The notes under the pieces are model-generated. The model saw nothing but the letters and a program-made list of their open reading frames with translations. It was not told where the DNA came from and made no database searches. The translations under genes and the position numbers were made by a program. A DNA stretch of 64,000 nt from Halobacteriovorax sp. HLS (GTDB taxonomy: Bacteria > Bdellovibrionota > Bacteriovoracia > Bacteriovoracales > Bacteriovoracaceae). This document shows positions 9,294 to 18,181 of the stretch, piece by piece; the stretch's first letter is position 1, and each line of letters opens with the position of its first letter. The stretch is taken from the NCBI RefSeq assembly GCF_004006665.1, contig NZ_QOCL01000001.1:434001-498000 (forward strand), given 5' to 3'.

Positions 9294-9321
9294 AAAAAAA
9301 AAGGCCTCATAAGAGGCCTTT
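9294..9321 (-). terminator. Rho-independent terminator of histone-like gene
   Basis: On the minus strand, AAAGGCCTC and GAGGCCTTT form a 9-bp stem around a 4-nt loop, followed by a run of T. It starts 20 nt after the stop codon of the lysine-rich gene. Confidence 0.9.
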
Positions 9322-9341
9322 AAGTTATTGAAATAATTCAA

Positions 9342-9770
9342 TTACTTTTTCTTAGCTGGTGCTTTTTTCTTAGTAGTTTTCTTAGCAGCTACTTTCTTAG
9401 TTGCTTTCTTTGCTACTTTCTTAGTTGCTTTCTTCGCAACTTTTTTCTTAGTTGCTTTCTTAGTCGCTTTCTTCGCAACTTTCTTCTTAGTTGCTTTCTT
9501 AGCTACTTTTTTCTTAGCAACTTTCTTCTTAGTTGCTTTCTTTGCAACTTTTTTCTTAGCTACTTTCTTCTTAGTTGCTTTCTTTGCAACTTTTTTCTTA
9601 GCTACTTTCTTAGTTGCTTTCTTAGCTACCTTTTTCTTAGCTACTTTCTTCTTTGCAACTTTTTTCTTAGCTACTTTCTTAGTTGCTTTCTTTGCAACTT
9701 TTTTCTTAGTAGCTGCTTTCTTAGTGGCTTTTTTAGCTACCTTTTTTGTAGCTTTCTTTTTTACTGCCAT
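9342..9770 (-). CDS. Histone H1-like lysine-rich protein
   Basis: A 142-residue protein made almost entirely of Lys, Ala, Val and Thr in KKVAKKATKK-type repeats, ending in APAKKK. It resembles the C-terminal tail of eukaryotic H1 and the bacterial Hc1/Hc2 and AlgP-like proteins, which bind and compact DNA through charge. The start is set by AGGAGG 6 nt before the ATG at 9770; an ATG two codons earlier is too close to that site. It has its own candidate promoter and a strong terminator, so it is probably monocistronic. A role in nucleoid compaction is inferred from composition only. Confidence 0.85.
   Translation of the reverse strand: MAVKKKATKKVAKKATKKAATKKKVAKKATKKVAKKKVAKKKVAKKKVAKKATKKVAKKKVAKKATKKKVAKKKVAKKATKKKVAKKKVAKKATKKKVAKKATKKATKKKVAKKATKKVAKKATKKVAAKKTTKKKAPAKKK
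9354..9765 (-). repeat. Tandem degenerate repeats encoding KKVAKKATKK units
   Basis: The DNA of the lysine-rich gene is a patchwork of near-identical units built on AAGAAAGTAGC and AAAGCAACTAAG-like words (minus strand), separated by 15-45 nt periods. Such a tract can expand or contract by slippage or recombination, so length may vary between strains. Confidence 0.75.
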
Positions 9771-9804
9771 TGACATCCTCCTGGTTTTTAACACTTATAA
9801 CTTC

Positions 9805-9833
9805 AGAATAAACATAATTTTATTTTAACGCAA
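9805..9833 (-). promoter_or_regulatory. Candidate promoter of histone-like gene
   Basis: On the minus strand, TTGCGT (9828-9833) and TATTCT (9805-9810) are 17 bp apart, followed by a leader of about 30 nt to the AGGAGG site. The match to a housekeeping sigma promoter is moderate. Confidence 0.45.
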
Positions 9834-10092
9834 ACAAAAAAATACTCTTTTGAAGTGTTTCTGCTAAAAATCATTTATTCTTCGATTTCTTAGAATTTCG
9901 GCTAAAGTTTTAAATAACTTTACAAAAAAAAAACACTTCGCCCTAACACACGATGAACAAGTGCTTTCAACGTTTTCATTTTTTCATTTTTTTATAATTT
10001 CTTCTCAATGAGATAAGTTATTAGCAGTTTTTTTTTGAAAAAAAAGAATGAAAAAAAAATTTCGATGATTCTATATTTTTTTCAGTTAAGAC
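9834..10092. other. AT-rich intergenic region, no gene seen
   Basis: A very A/T-rich stretch with several runs of 7-9 A or T between the histone-like promoter and the clpA terminator. The phased A-tracts could bend DNA, but I see no ORF or RNA gene here. Confidence 0.4.
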
Positions 10093-10119
10093 GAAAAAAA
10101 TGCCCCTTTAAGGGGCATA
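10093..10119 (-). terminator. Rho-independent terminator of clpS-clpA
   Basis: On the minus strand, ATGCCCC and GGGGCAT form a stem (loop TTAAA) followed by a run of seven T. It lies about 75 nt after the clpA stop. Confidence 0.85.
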
Positions 10120-10192
10120 AGGGCAACTTTTATTGGCACTTCTTTTACAAATTTTCTCTAAAAGTTATCTTTTTATAATTATATATTTTGAA

Positions 10193-12547
10193 TTAAGAGT
10201 ATATAAAGATCAATTCTTCTGATGAATTTATCTCTACTGTTACCTTTCCACCCTTTTCTAGTTTTCCAAAAAGCACTTCATTAGAAAGTGGCTTCTTGAT
10301 TTGTTGATCGATGATTCGGCCAATTGGTCGAGCTCCCATTTTTGGATCATACCCAGTTTTTGCTAACCATTCTTTCGTTTTTTCACTAACAATAAGCTCA
10401 ACGTTCTTCGCAGCAAGCCTATTTTCTAAATCTAATAAAAACTTTTCTACAATTCTTAGAATGAACTCAGTTCCAAGCTTATTAAATTGAATTATTCCAT
10501 CTAAGCGGTTACGAAACTCAGGACTAAAGAAGTTCTTAAGAGCTTGATCACGTTTCGTAGTGTTACCATCTAGAGAACTTCCTCCTAGACCTATTTTACC
10601 GGCCTCCATTTGCTTTGCACCCGCATTTGTTGTCATTATGATGACTGTATTCTTAAAGTCTGTAGTACGCCCCTGAGAGTCTGTGAGGGCCCCATGATCC
10701 ATCACTTGTAACAGAATATTATATACATCTGGATGTGCTTTCTCAATTTCATCTAAAAGAAGGATACAATGAGGATTCTTTTTAATAGCATCTGTTAAGA
10801 TACCTCCATTATCATGACCCACATATCCAGGAGGAGCACCGATCAGCTTAGCAACCGAATGCTTTTCCATATATTCAGACATATCAATTCTTTGTAAGTG
10901 GCTACCAAGATTTTCTGCTAATTGCTTGGCCAGCTCAGTCTTTCCAACTCCAGTTGGTCCTGCAAATAGAAAACTCGCCATAGGTTTATCTTCATGACCA
11001 AGCCCAGATCTTGATAATATAATCGCATCAGCAACTCTATCAACCGCCTCATCTTGTCCATAAATAGACATATGAAGATTAGACTTAAGATTCTTTAATC
11101 TATCCTTGTCATCTCCGCTGACACTAATGCGTGGTATTTTTGCAAGTTTAGCAACTATCAGCTCTATATCTCGCTTTGTTATATTAGCTTTTCTCTTATT
11201 TGCTGGTAATAAGTGAACACTGGCCCCAGCTTCATCTATAACATCTATAGATTTATCTGGATTCTTCCTATCATTTATAAACTTATTCGATAGCTCTACC
11301 GCCGATCGTAAAACAGCATTAGAGAACTTAACTCCGTGGTGTTCCTCAAATTTAAACTTCAATCCCTTTAAAATTTTATAAGTATCTTCTAAACTTGGCT
11401 CATCAACGTCAATTTTTTGAAACCTTCTGCTAAACGCATGATCTTTTTCAATAAACTTTCGATATTCATCTTGAGTTGTAGAACCTATACAACGAACTCT
11501 TCCAGAAGATAGCGCAGGTTTTAGTAAATTTGATGCATCCATCGAACCACCATTCGTGGCACCTGCTCCCATTACAGTATGGATTTCATCTATAAAGACA
11601 ATAGTCTTCTCTCCTCTATCTTCCATAGCTTCAATATCTTTAAGTACATTTTTCAGTCTTTGTTCAAAGTCACCTCTAAACTTTGCTCCAGCTAAAAGTG
11701 CTGCCATATCTAAGCTAAAAATAGTCGTATTTAGCAAGACTTCTGGAACACTGCCTTGCTCGATAGACCAAGCAAGTCCTTCTGCAATAGCAGTTTTTCC
11801 TACACCGGCATCTCCTGTTAGCAATGGATTATTTTTTCTGCGACGACAAAGAATTTCTACAATACGATTAAGCTCATCTTCGCGACCAATAATTGGATCA
11901 ATTTTGTTTTGCTTTGCAAGGGTATTTAGATTAATACAAAACTCTTCTAGACCTTTAGATTTTTGATTCTTCTTTATATCATGAGATTCTTCGGACTCAC
12001 TATCTAGAGGAGCAAATTCTCCTTCTTCTTCACTTGTCAGAGGCTCATCTGGACCATGAGCAATATGTTTAACAACATCAAATCTTTCAATTCCTTGATT
12101 CAATATTGTGTATAGAGCAAATGACTCTTTTTCCTGAAACATTGCAACAAGAATATTAATTCCTCTAATATGTCTTTTACCAGATGACTGGACATGGATA
12201 GCGGCCCTTTGAATTACACGTTGAAGCGCAACAGAAATTTCTGGTTGATATATAATTCCATTATCACCAGCGAGTTTTCTAAGCTCTTCATCAACGAATT
12301 GCTGTTCACTTAGATCTTGGACTTCACCTTCACTTAAGATGCTAAAATTTTCATTATCATGAATAAACTGCTCAAGTTGTTGCTTAATTTCATCAACATT
12401 GGCACCACAATCATGCAAAACCTCTAATACCTGATCATCATCGAGCATAGATAGCAAAACGCTTTCTAGAGTTAAGTACTCATGTCTAAACTCATTTGCT
12501 AAGCGGATTGCTTGATTAATTATTACTTCTAATTTCTTTGACATCAT
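10193..12547 (-). CDS. clpA: ATP-dependent Clp protease ATP-binding subunit ClpA
   Basis: ClpA is the AAA+ unfoldase that feeds ClpP and takes N-degron substrates from ClpS. The 784-residue protein has the N-terminal Clp repeat domain (1-150), an acidic linker, a first AAA+ module with GDAGVGKTAIAEG and VFIDEIH, and a second with GPTGVGKTELAKQ and LLLDEIEKAH, then the C-terminal small domain. A KIGLGGS segment corresponds to the IGL loop that docks to ClpP. It lacks the ClpB middle coiled coil. It follows clpS by 9 nt, the classical pairing, with GAGGAAA before the start (a second ATG follows one codon later). Confidence 0.95.
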   Translation of the reverse strand: MMSKKLEVIINQAIRLANEFRHEYLTLESVLLSMLDDDQVLEVLHDCGANVDEIKQQLEQFIHDNENFSILSEGEVQDLSEQQFVDEELRKLAGDNGIIYQPEISVALQRVIQRAAIHVQSSGKRHIRGINILVAMFQEKESFALYTILNQGIERFDVVKHIAHGPDEPLTSEEEGEFAPLDSESEESHDIKKNQKSKGLEEFCINLNTLAKQNKIDPIIGREDELNRIVEILCRRRKNNPLLTGDAGVGKTAIAEGLAWSIEQGSVPEVLLNTTIFSLDMAALLAGAKFRGDFEQRLKNVLKDIEAMEDRGEKTIVFIDEIHTVMGAGATNGGSMDASNLLKPALSSGRVRCIGSTTQDEYRKFIEKDHAFSRRFQKIDVDEPSLEDTYKILKGLKFKFEEHHGVKFSNAVLRSAVELSNKFINDRKNPDKSIDVIDEAGASVHLLPANKRKANITKRDIELIVAKLAKIPRISVSGDDKDRLKNLKSNLHMSIYGQDEAVDRVADAIILSRSGLGHEDKPMASFLFAGPTGVGKTELAKQLAENLGSHLQRIDMSEYMEKHSVAKLIGAPPGYVGHDNGGILTDAIKKNPHCILLLDEIEKAHPDVYNILLQVMDHGALTDSQGRTTDFKNTVIIMTTNAGAKQMEAGKIGLGGSSLDGNTTKRDQALKNFFSPEFRNRLDGIIQFNKLGTEFILRIVEKFLLDLENRLAAKNVELIVSEKTKEWLAKTGYDPKMGARPIGRIIDQQIKKPLSNEVLFGKLEKGGKVTVEINSSEELIFIYS

Positions 12548-12556
12548 ATTTTCCTC

Positions 12557-12931
12557 TTATGACTCTGGCTCTATTGAGCATTTCAATGGATGTCCATTTT
12601 CCTTGGCCTCTCTTAAGACTTTGGAAGATTTACTTTCAGCGATTTCAAAACTATAGACTCCACAAACACCTACACCCTCTTTATGAACCTTCAACATTAT
12701 CGCCTGAGCTTCATCCATATTCTTGTGAAAAATTTTCTGAAGTACATAAACGACAAACTCCATTGTTGTGTAATCATCGTTATGAATGAGAACTTTGTAT
12801 TTTTTTGGTTTTTTGACCTTAATTTTCTTAATTGTGGCCAATTCACCATCATTTTCTTCATCCTCACCTGAATTAAAGATGGGTCTCATATTAAATTCGT
12901 CAAGGTTTTCCAATAGAAGTTGTTCAATCAT
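12557..12931 (-). CDS. clpS: ATP-dependent Clp protease adaptor ClpS
   Basis: ClpS hands N-degron substrates to ClpA. The core KYKVLIHNDDYTTMEFVVYVL contains the NDD/YTTMEFV substrate pocket, followed by HKNMDEAQAIMLKVHKEG and GVYSFEIAESK, all typical. The N-terminal extension of about 45 acidic residues is longer than in many homologues; an internal ATG (residue 15) would shorten it. It sits directly upstream of clpA. Confidence 0.93.
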   Translation of the reverse strand: MIEQLLLENLDEFNMRPIFNSGEDEENDGELATIKKIKVKKPKKYKVLIHNDDYTTMEFVVYVLQKIFHKNMDEAQAIMLKVHKEGVGVCGVYSFEIAESKSSKVLREAKENGHPLKCSIEPES

Positions 12932-13041
12932 TTTATTCTCTCATTTACACTAGTTACCAAAGTTATTATCCTTTTATTAAATACTCTTTTCAACTATGCA
13001 TAAGCTTAATTGATGTAATTTTATAAAAAAAGGCCTTAACA

Positions 13042-13551
13042 ATGAATTTTTGGGACATATTTACTACAAAAGAAGAGAAATCTAATATTTCTAATCTAAA
13101 ACAAAAGATTAATGACAATTTTCCTCAATTAGAGGAGAACGCAAAAATCTTACTTGCTAGTCTTTCTGGCCTGTGTGCAAGAGTAGCATATGTTGACTTC
13201 GATATCTGTCCAAAAGAAGCGAAACAAATTAAAAACTCTGTTCTAAAATGGATGGATTTCTCAGAACAGGAGGCCCAATTCGTAGCGGACTTAGCAATAA
13301 ATGAAGTCAAAGAACTCGCTGGCCTAGATAATAGAAGCTACTGTACAGCACTAAACGATATTTTAGATAATGAAAAAAAACTTCATGTCTTAGAGACTCT
13401 TTTTCAAATTTCAGCAGCAGATGGAAATGTTGAACAATTAGAAAGTGAAGAAATCCGTATTATTTGCACAGGTCTATTACTTGAGCATAAACATTTCATA
13501 TCTGCGAGAGCAACAGTTGCAAACTCAATTGGCGCCTTAAAGAAAAGTTAA
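13042..13551 (+). CDS. TerB-like protein
   Basis: A 169-residue cytoplasmic protein that looks like the all-helical TerB/DjlA N-terminal fold: two related halves with acidic metal-binding-like loops (AYVDFDICPKEAKQIKN and SAADGNVEQLESEEIRII). TerB-like domains are common in envelope-stress and tellurite-resistance settings, but here there is no ter cluster and the exact role is unknown. AAGG precedes the ATG at a usable distance. Confidence 0.75.
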   Translation: MNFWDIFTTKEEKSNISNLKQKINDNFPQLEENAKILLASLSGLCARVAYVDFDICPKEAKQIKNSVLKWMDFSEQEAQFVADLAINEVKELAGLDNRSYCTALNDILDNEKKLHVLETLFQISAADGNVEQLESEEIRIICTGLLLEHKHFISARATVANSIGALKKS

Positions 13552-13604
13552 ATTTAATAATTTCTTTTTTCGTTTATATTTATTCTTATTCAAAAGGAGT
13601 ATTT

Positions 13605-14054
13605 ATGAATGCATTGCTATTGAGCTTAACTATCTTACTTTCATCTAACGCATTTGCTCAAAGAGCAAAGAAAATGGAACTGGTTACATTTGTTAAAGAA
13701 GCAACAGAGTTTGCCAAAAATGAAGGTAAGGAAAAATCCTGCGCAGAATTTACCGATGGATCAAAGTTTAAGAGGGGTGAATTTTATATTTTTGCATATG
13801 ATTATAAGGGTACTGTTCTCTGTCATGGTGGTAAAAAGGCCCTGGTTGGCAAGAACCTTATAAATCTAAAAGATAAAAAAGGTAATTTACTCATTCAAGA
13901 GCTGATAAAAAAAGCGCAATTAGGCTCTGGAAACTATAAGTATTATTGGGAACATCCAGAATCCAAAGAAGTTAAGCTCAAACTGGGATATGTCGAGTCT
14001 ATTGATAAGACTTGGTGGATCGGATCTGGCATATATTACGAAGAAAAGAACTAG
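13605..14054 (+). CDS. Secreted single-Cache-domain protein
   Basis: A 149-residue protein with a Sec signal peptide (cleavage after AFA, about residue 18) and one sCache_2-like sensor domain, recognised from the segments GEFYIFAYDYKGTVLCHG, LVGKNLINLKD, GNYKYYW and the closing KLGYVESIDKTWWIGSGIY. Such domains usually form the sensor part of chemoreceptors and kinases; here it is free-standing and presumably periplasmic. AAGGAG lies 6 nt before the ATG. Its stop shares CTAG with the stop of the convergent protease gene. Confidence 0.82.
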   Translation: MNALLLSLTILLSSNAFAQRAKKMELVTFVKEATEFAKNEGKEKSCAEFTDGSKFKRGEFYIFAYDYKGTVLCHGGKKALVGKNLINLKDKKGNLLIQELIKKAQLGSGNYKYYWEHPESKEVKLKLGYVESIDKTWWIGSGIYYEEKN

Positions 14055-15244
14055 TCACAATATTTTTTAATCAGCGAGTTTCGGTACTTTTGTGGGATAT
14101 TATCTCCTAGATCTAATGTACACATTAAGTTACCGCTCTCTCTTTCTAATTCAAAATAAACGATTTCTTCATTTCTTGCGTCATAATACTCAATATAACA
14201 GTCTCTAAAACCTAGTATATGCCCAAATTCGTGAGCGACAGTTTTTACTTCAAGCTCTCCTCTAAGAGAATTGCTAAGAAAAATGGTAGGGCCACTATCA
14301 TCGGAAACCATAGATACTCTCGAGTTTGATTTTTTAATTGAAAACCCTTTAGCAGAAGATACGAATTCAATTTGAAAGTTCTGATTATCCCAGTACTTTT
14401 TAATGGCCTTTCTACTTAACACATCAACCGTTCCTTCTTTATATGGAACTTTTAGAAATACTTTTTTTCCACTCTTAGAACAATTTAGAGGAAGGCTTAC
14501 ACCTTTTGGTTCAAATAAAACCGAATTATATTTCTTTCTTACTACCTTCAGTAAATCACGAATATAAGAGTTCCTCTTATTTTTAATCGCAAAAAAATCA
14601 TATTCTATTTCGCATAGTGCAGCTGCCTTTACTAAAGTACACATTCTAATAGCTTTATTTCTAATTTCAATACTGTCTTTTTCTATAATACGGCCATCAC
14701 TAACTCTCACACAGTCTTCTTTACAGAATTGAGACTCTAAAGTTAAGAAGTCTTTTATTTCCTCATTATTGTTTCTGACAAGGTCTCCGAGGTGACACTG
14801 ATGAAAACTCCATCTCGTCACAACTCGTTCTAAAGCATTTCTTTTCTTTATTAATTCAATCCAGTTTACTTCAGTAGTGCTTACAGTATTTATAGACTGA
14901 GATTTATTTATTTCTTCTTGTAAGTCTTGAATTAAGGACTCTATTAACTCTCTTCCAACAAGAAGCGGGGAAAGTAAATTACTATTTCCCATATTAATAT
15001 TTTGAATAGGTAAAAGATATTGACGCCCACTACGTTGAATCATTCTCTCAGCGGTCATTATAATGTTTTTAGCTTCTTTTACTAAAACACTAGAATTAAC
15101 TTGTGAACAATTTTGCATGCTCTTAGAAGCACTCATAATTGCCTCAGACTCACTTGATTGTAACGAAGAGTTTTTCTTCACTCCACAAGAGCTCAAGATA
15201 AACAAAATGATTATCATTTGAACAAGCGAAAAGCTTTTAGTCAT
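14051..15244 (-). CDS. Lipoprotein metzincin-type metalloprotease
   Basis: A 397-residue lipoprotein (lipobox SSC at about residue 20) with a C-terminal zinc-protease signature HEFGHILGFRD, the HExxHxxGxxD metzincin form, followed about 30 residues later by SGNLMC, a plausible Met-turn. The roughly 260 residues between are not assigned and contain paired cysteines. GGAG lies 7 nt before ATG 15244; an earlier in-frame ATG at 15265 lacks a site. Probably a surface or periplasmic protease, and it may act on prey or self-envelope substrates; that last point is inference. Confidence 0.8.
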   Translation of the reverse strand: MTKSFSLVQMIIILFILSSCGVKKNSSLQSSESEAIMSASKSMQNCSQVNSSVLVKEAKNIIMTAERMIQRSGRQYLLPIQNINMGNSNLLSPLLVGRELIESLIQDLQEEINKSQSINTVSTTEVNWIELIKKRNALERVVTRWSFHQCHLGDLVRNNNEEIKDFLTLESQFCKEDCVRVSDGRIIEKDSIEIRNKAIRMCTLVKAAALCEIEYDFFAIKNKRNSYIRDLLKVVRKKYNSVLFEPKGVSLPLNCSKSGKKVFLKVPYKEGTVDVLSRKAIKKYWDNQNFQIEFVSSAKGFSIKKSNSRVSMVSDDSGPTIFLSNSLRGELEVKTVAHEFGHILGFRDCYIEYYDARNEEIVYFELERESGNLMCTLDLGDNIPQKYRNSLIKKYCD

Positions 15245-15470
15245 AAGAGAGCTCCAAGTACCCATAATAAGATATTTAAATTAATAAGTAATACTTATTA
15301 CAAATCTTAGGCCAACAAGAAGATCTGAGTATTTTGTCTAGTTTTTAGACACTCTAGGAGTTAATACGAATCACTATAATACATTTATCAAAATGTTCTA
15401 AAAGTAGAAATGAAAGTAATCCAAGAATTAATAGATAGAAGTAATAAAGAACTTTTGAGTTTTCTGGTTC

Positions 15471-15498
15471 AAAAAAAATGCCTCACTTAGTGAGGCAT
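15471..15498 (-). terminator. Rho-independent terminator of lpt-rpoN-hpf operon
   Basis: On the minus strand, ATGCCTCAC and GTGAGGCAT form a perfect 9-bp stem with a 3-nt loop and eight T, right after the hpf stop. Confidence 0.92.
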
Positions 15499-15505
15499 AT
15501 TTATT

Positions 15506-15874
15506 TTAAGCTACGTAATCTTCGTCGTATTCACCCCATGCCATTTCTGGATCATAGACTTCAATATCTTTACCGGCCTTTCTTTGCTTATTATTCTTCC
15601 ACTTACCTTTTCTCTTAGAAAGCTGTTTTTCAAGCTTATCTACAACTACATCAATAGTTTTATAGAGACTATCTGTGTGCCCTGTGGCGTGATAGTGAAA
15701 CATTGGCCCATTGAGATCGACTTCAGCATAGTGTTGTCCATCTTTTACAAAACAGCTCCACTTTAGCTTAATTTCTCCATCAATAAACTTTTCAAGTTTA
15801 GCTGATTTTTCATGAATTCTTTCATCTAGCGCTTGAGTATGCTCTAGGTGAAGAAATGAGATAGTCACTTTCAT
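15506..15874 (-). CDS. hpf: Ribosome hibernation promoting factor (short form)
   Basis: A 122-residue protein of the HPF/YfiA family, which binds the 30S decoding centre and inactivates ribosomes in starvation. The beta-alpha fold is seen in MKVTISFLHLEHTQALDERI, EVDLNGPMFHYHATG and DSLYKTIDVVVDKLEKQL. It lacks the long C-terminal dimerisation domain and has instead a short acidic tail. AGGAG precedes the ATG. Its place directly after rpoN is the common Gram-negative order. Confidence 0.92.
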   Translation of the reverse strand: MKVTISFLHLEHTQALDERIHEKSAKLEKFIDGEIKLKWSCFVKDGQHYAEVDLNGPMFHYHATGHTDSLYKTIDVVVDKLEKQLSKRKGKWKNNKQRKAGKDIEVYDPEMAWGEYDEDYVA

Positions 15875-15947
15875 AAACGTCCTACTCCTGTCGTTATGTT
15901 TACTACAGACTCAAATTGAGAGTGTAGCTACTTATCGTACATTCTAC

Positions 15948-17420
15948 TTAAGATTTGACCTTTCTTTTCGAAGAAGAATCAATTCCTAATATTTCACGGT
16001 ACTTGGCCACTGTTCTTCTAGCAACCTTAACGTCGTCACGACTTAAAAGGTCAGCAATTTTTTGATCAGAGAGTGGCTTTTTAGGTTGCTCATTCTCAAC
16101 TAACTCTTTAATTTTTAGCTTAAGAACTTCACTTGAAATATCGACTCCACCATCTTTTCCACCAATTCCTGTATTAAAGAAGTACTTCAATTCAAAAAGA
16201 CCAATTGGTGTGTGCATATACTTGCTTGTTGTTACTCTTGAGACAGTTGATTCATGCATTCCAATTTCATTAGCAACATCTTTTAAAACCATTGGCTTTA
16301 AATATTTCGGACCTTTTTTGAAGAACTCTTGTTGTTGTCTCACAATAGCTTTAGAAACCTTATAAATAGTCTGTTGTCTTGTTTGAATAGACTTTAACAA
16401 CCACTTTGCAGACTTCAGTTTATCAAGAACATATTCACTTGCTTCAGTTTTCTCACTTCCTTTTGAAGTAAGAAGTTGTTGATAAAGTTTCGAGATTCTT
16501 AATCTTGGGATACCTTCATCATTCACCTGAACAACAAACTCTCCTCCAACATTTACAACATAAATATCAGGAGCAATATAGTGTGTTTCTTGACCCGAAA
16601 TTAAACGTCCTGGCTTTGGATGAAATTGGTGTAACAACTTACTTGTTTCACGAATAACTTCCTCTGAAACTCCAGTTTCTTTACAAATCTTTGAATAATC
16701 CTTCTTATGTAAATCCGGTAAGTGATTACAGATTATCTTTTCAAGAAGTGGAGACCTCTCTTCTGCGATTCTAGCTTGTGCAAGAAGACAGTCAGTTAAG
16801 TTTGCAGCCCCACATCCAACAGGATCAAATCGTTGAACCATTTCTAATACATCAAATGCATGGTCACGATCTAAATCACTAGTTGCAATTACCTCATCAT
16901 ACGATAAGCTTAAATATCCATCGTCATTAATATTATGAATAATTTCTCGACCTAATTTAAATTCTTCTTCAGTAAGGTCTTCCATTCTCAATTGCCATTC
17001 TAGGTGATCTGCAAGTGAGTCTCCTTTAGAAATGATATTTTCATAATTTGGCGTATCATCCCCTGAAGCGGGTCCAACCATTGAAGGTGTTGATGAGGAG
17101 TTATTATATGTTTCAACATATTTCTGCCAATCAAAGTCTTCATCTTTTGATATAACTGGACTTTCATCAAAGTTCTCACTCTTGGCTTCAGCTCCTTGGG
17201 ATTCAAGGGCTTCAACTTTATAATCTTCTTCTGATTTCTTGTCAGGTGTTTCATTACCATTGCCAAACTCTTCGAGCATTGGGTTCTCAACCATCTCTTC
17301 AGCAATCACACTGGTCATTTCTAAATGAGTCAGAGTTAGTAGCTTGATGGCCTGCTGTAATTGCGGGGTCATCATTAAATTCTGAGATTGTTTTAAACTT
17401 TGTGACAGTTTAACGGCCAT
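15948..17420 (-). CDS. rpoN: RNA polymerase sigma-54 factor
   Basis: RpoN directs enhancer-dependent transcription at -24/-12 promoters. The 490-residue protein has the Gln-rich region I (LKQSQNLMMTPQLQQAIKLL), a variable acidic region II (about 50-120), the core-binding domain, the helix-turn-helix (VANEIGMHESTVSRVTTSKY) and the RpoN box ARRTVAKYREILGI at the C-terminus. AGGTGGAA precedes the ATG. It lies between lptB and hpf, as in many proteobacteria. Confidence 0.96.
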   Translation of the reverse strand: MAVKLSQSLKQSQNLMMTPQLQQAIKLLTLTHLEMTSVIAEEMVENPMLEEFGNGNETPDKKSEEDYKVEALESQGAEAKSENFDESPVISKDEDFDWQKYVETYNNSSSTPSMVGPASGDDTPNYENIISKGDSLADHLEWQLRMEDLTEEEFKLGREIIHNINDDGYLSLSYDEVIATSDLDRDHAFDVLEMVQRFDPVGCGAANLTDCLLAQARIAEERSPLLEKIICNHLPDLHKKDYSKICKETGVSEEVIRETSKLLHQFHPKPGRLISGQETHYIAPDIYVVNVGGEFVVQVNDEGIPRLRISKLYQQLLTSKGSEKTEASEYVLDKLKSAKWLLKSIQTRQQTIYKVSKAIVRQQQEFFKKGPKYLKPMVLKDVANEIGMHESTVSRVTTSKYMHTPIGLFELKYFFNTGIGGKDGGVDISSEVLKLKIKELVENEQPKKPLSDQKIADLLSRDDVKVARRTVAKYREILGIDSSSKRKVKS

Positions 17421-17446
17421 AGTTCCACCTTTTATTATTGAGAAGG

Positions 17447-18178
17447 TTACATTTTGAACTCTTCTCCTAAATAGAACTTCCTTGCTCTTTCATTATTGAC
17501 AATTTCATCGGGTGTTCCACTAACTAGAAGTTCACCACTATTCATAATATAGGCCCTATCAACAATACCTAAGGTTTCCCTCACGTTATGGTCTGTTATT
17601 AAGACACCTATATTTCTATTTTTCAAACTACGAATCACATTTTGTATATCACTAACGGCCAAAGGATCTACTCCTGCAAATGGTTCATCTAAAAGAATAA
17701 ACCTTGGCTCTAGTGCAAGTGCTCTCGCAATTTCCACTCTTCTTCTTTCTCCCCCCGATAAAGATGAACCTAAGGACTTTCTTATATGCCCTAGACCGAA
17801 GTCTTCTATCAAGGACTCGAGTAAGTTATGTCTCTTTACTCGAGGAAGTTTTCTATTTTCTAAAACAGCATAGATATTCTCTTGTACTGTTAAATCTCTA
17901 AATACTGACGCTTCTTGAGGTAAGTAACCAACTCCCTTCAGCGCTCTTATATGAATTGGAAACTCAGTTAAATCTATGCCTGATAACTGAATGTCCCCTT
18001 CATCGGCCTTTACAAGTCCAACAATCATGTAAAATGAAGTTGTCTTTCCTGCACCGTTTGGACCTAATAGTCCTACGATTTCACCTTGCTCTACTCTGAC
18101 GCTTACGTCTTTTACAACTGTTCGTCCCGAGTAAGTTTTCTTCAAATTCTTAGCTTCTAAAAAGCTCTTCTGTTCCAT
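17447..18178 (-). CDS. lptB: LPS export ABC transporter ATP-binding protein LptB
   Basis: The cytoplasmic ATPase of the Lpt machine, which extracts LPS from the inner membrane. All ABC motifs are present in 243 residues: Walker A ([11 protein letters not shown]), Q-loop (YLPQEASVF), signature [15 protein letters not shown], Walker B ([14 protein letters not shown]) and the H-loop (ITDHNVRET). It begins 3 nt after the LptC/A fusion gene, so the two are one operon. No lptF/lptG is in the window. Confidence 0.96.
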   Translation of the reverse strand: MEQKSFLEAKNLKKTYSGRTVVKDVSVRVEQGEIVGLLGPNGAGKTTSFYMIVGLVKADEGDIQLSGIDLTEFPIHIRALKGVGYLPQEASVFRDLTVQENIYAVLENRKLPRVKRHNLLESLIEDFGLGHIRKSLGSSLSGGERRRVEIARALALEPRFILLDEPFAGVDPLAVSDIQNVIRSLKNRNIGVLITDHNVRETLGIVDRAYIMNSGELLVSGTPDEIVNNERARKFYLGEEFKM

Positions 18179-18181
18179 AGA

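Noticed and set aside
9150-9341. 63-codon minus-strand reading frame
   Set aside because: No ribosome-binding site and it crosses the strong terminator hairpin of the histone-like gene; composition looks like non-coding AT-rich sequence.
9354-9765. CRISPR array from the repeated DNA units
   Set aside because: Units are irregular, in frame and encode KKVAKKATKK; there are no unique spacers of equal length and no cas genes.
11556-11966. 136-codon plus-strand frame inside clpA
   Set aside because: Antisense to the conserved ClpA Walker region; the Ser/Pro-rich protein is typical of the opposite strand of a real gene.
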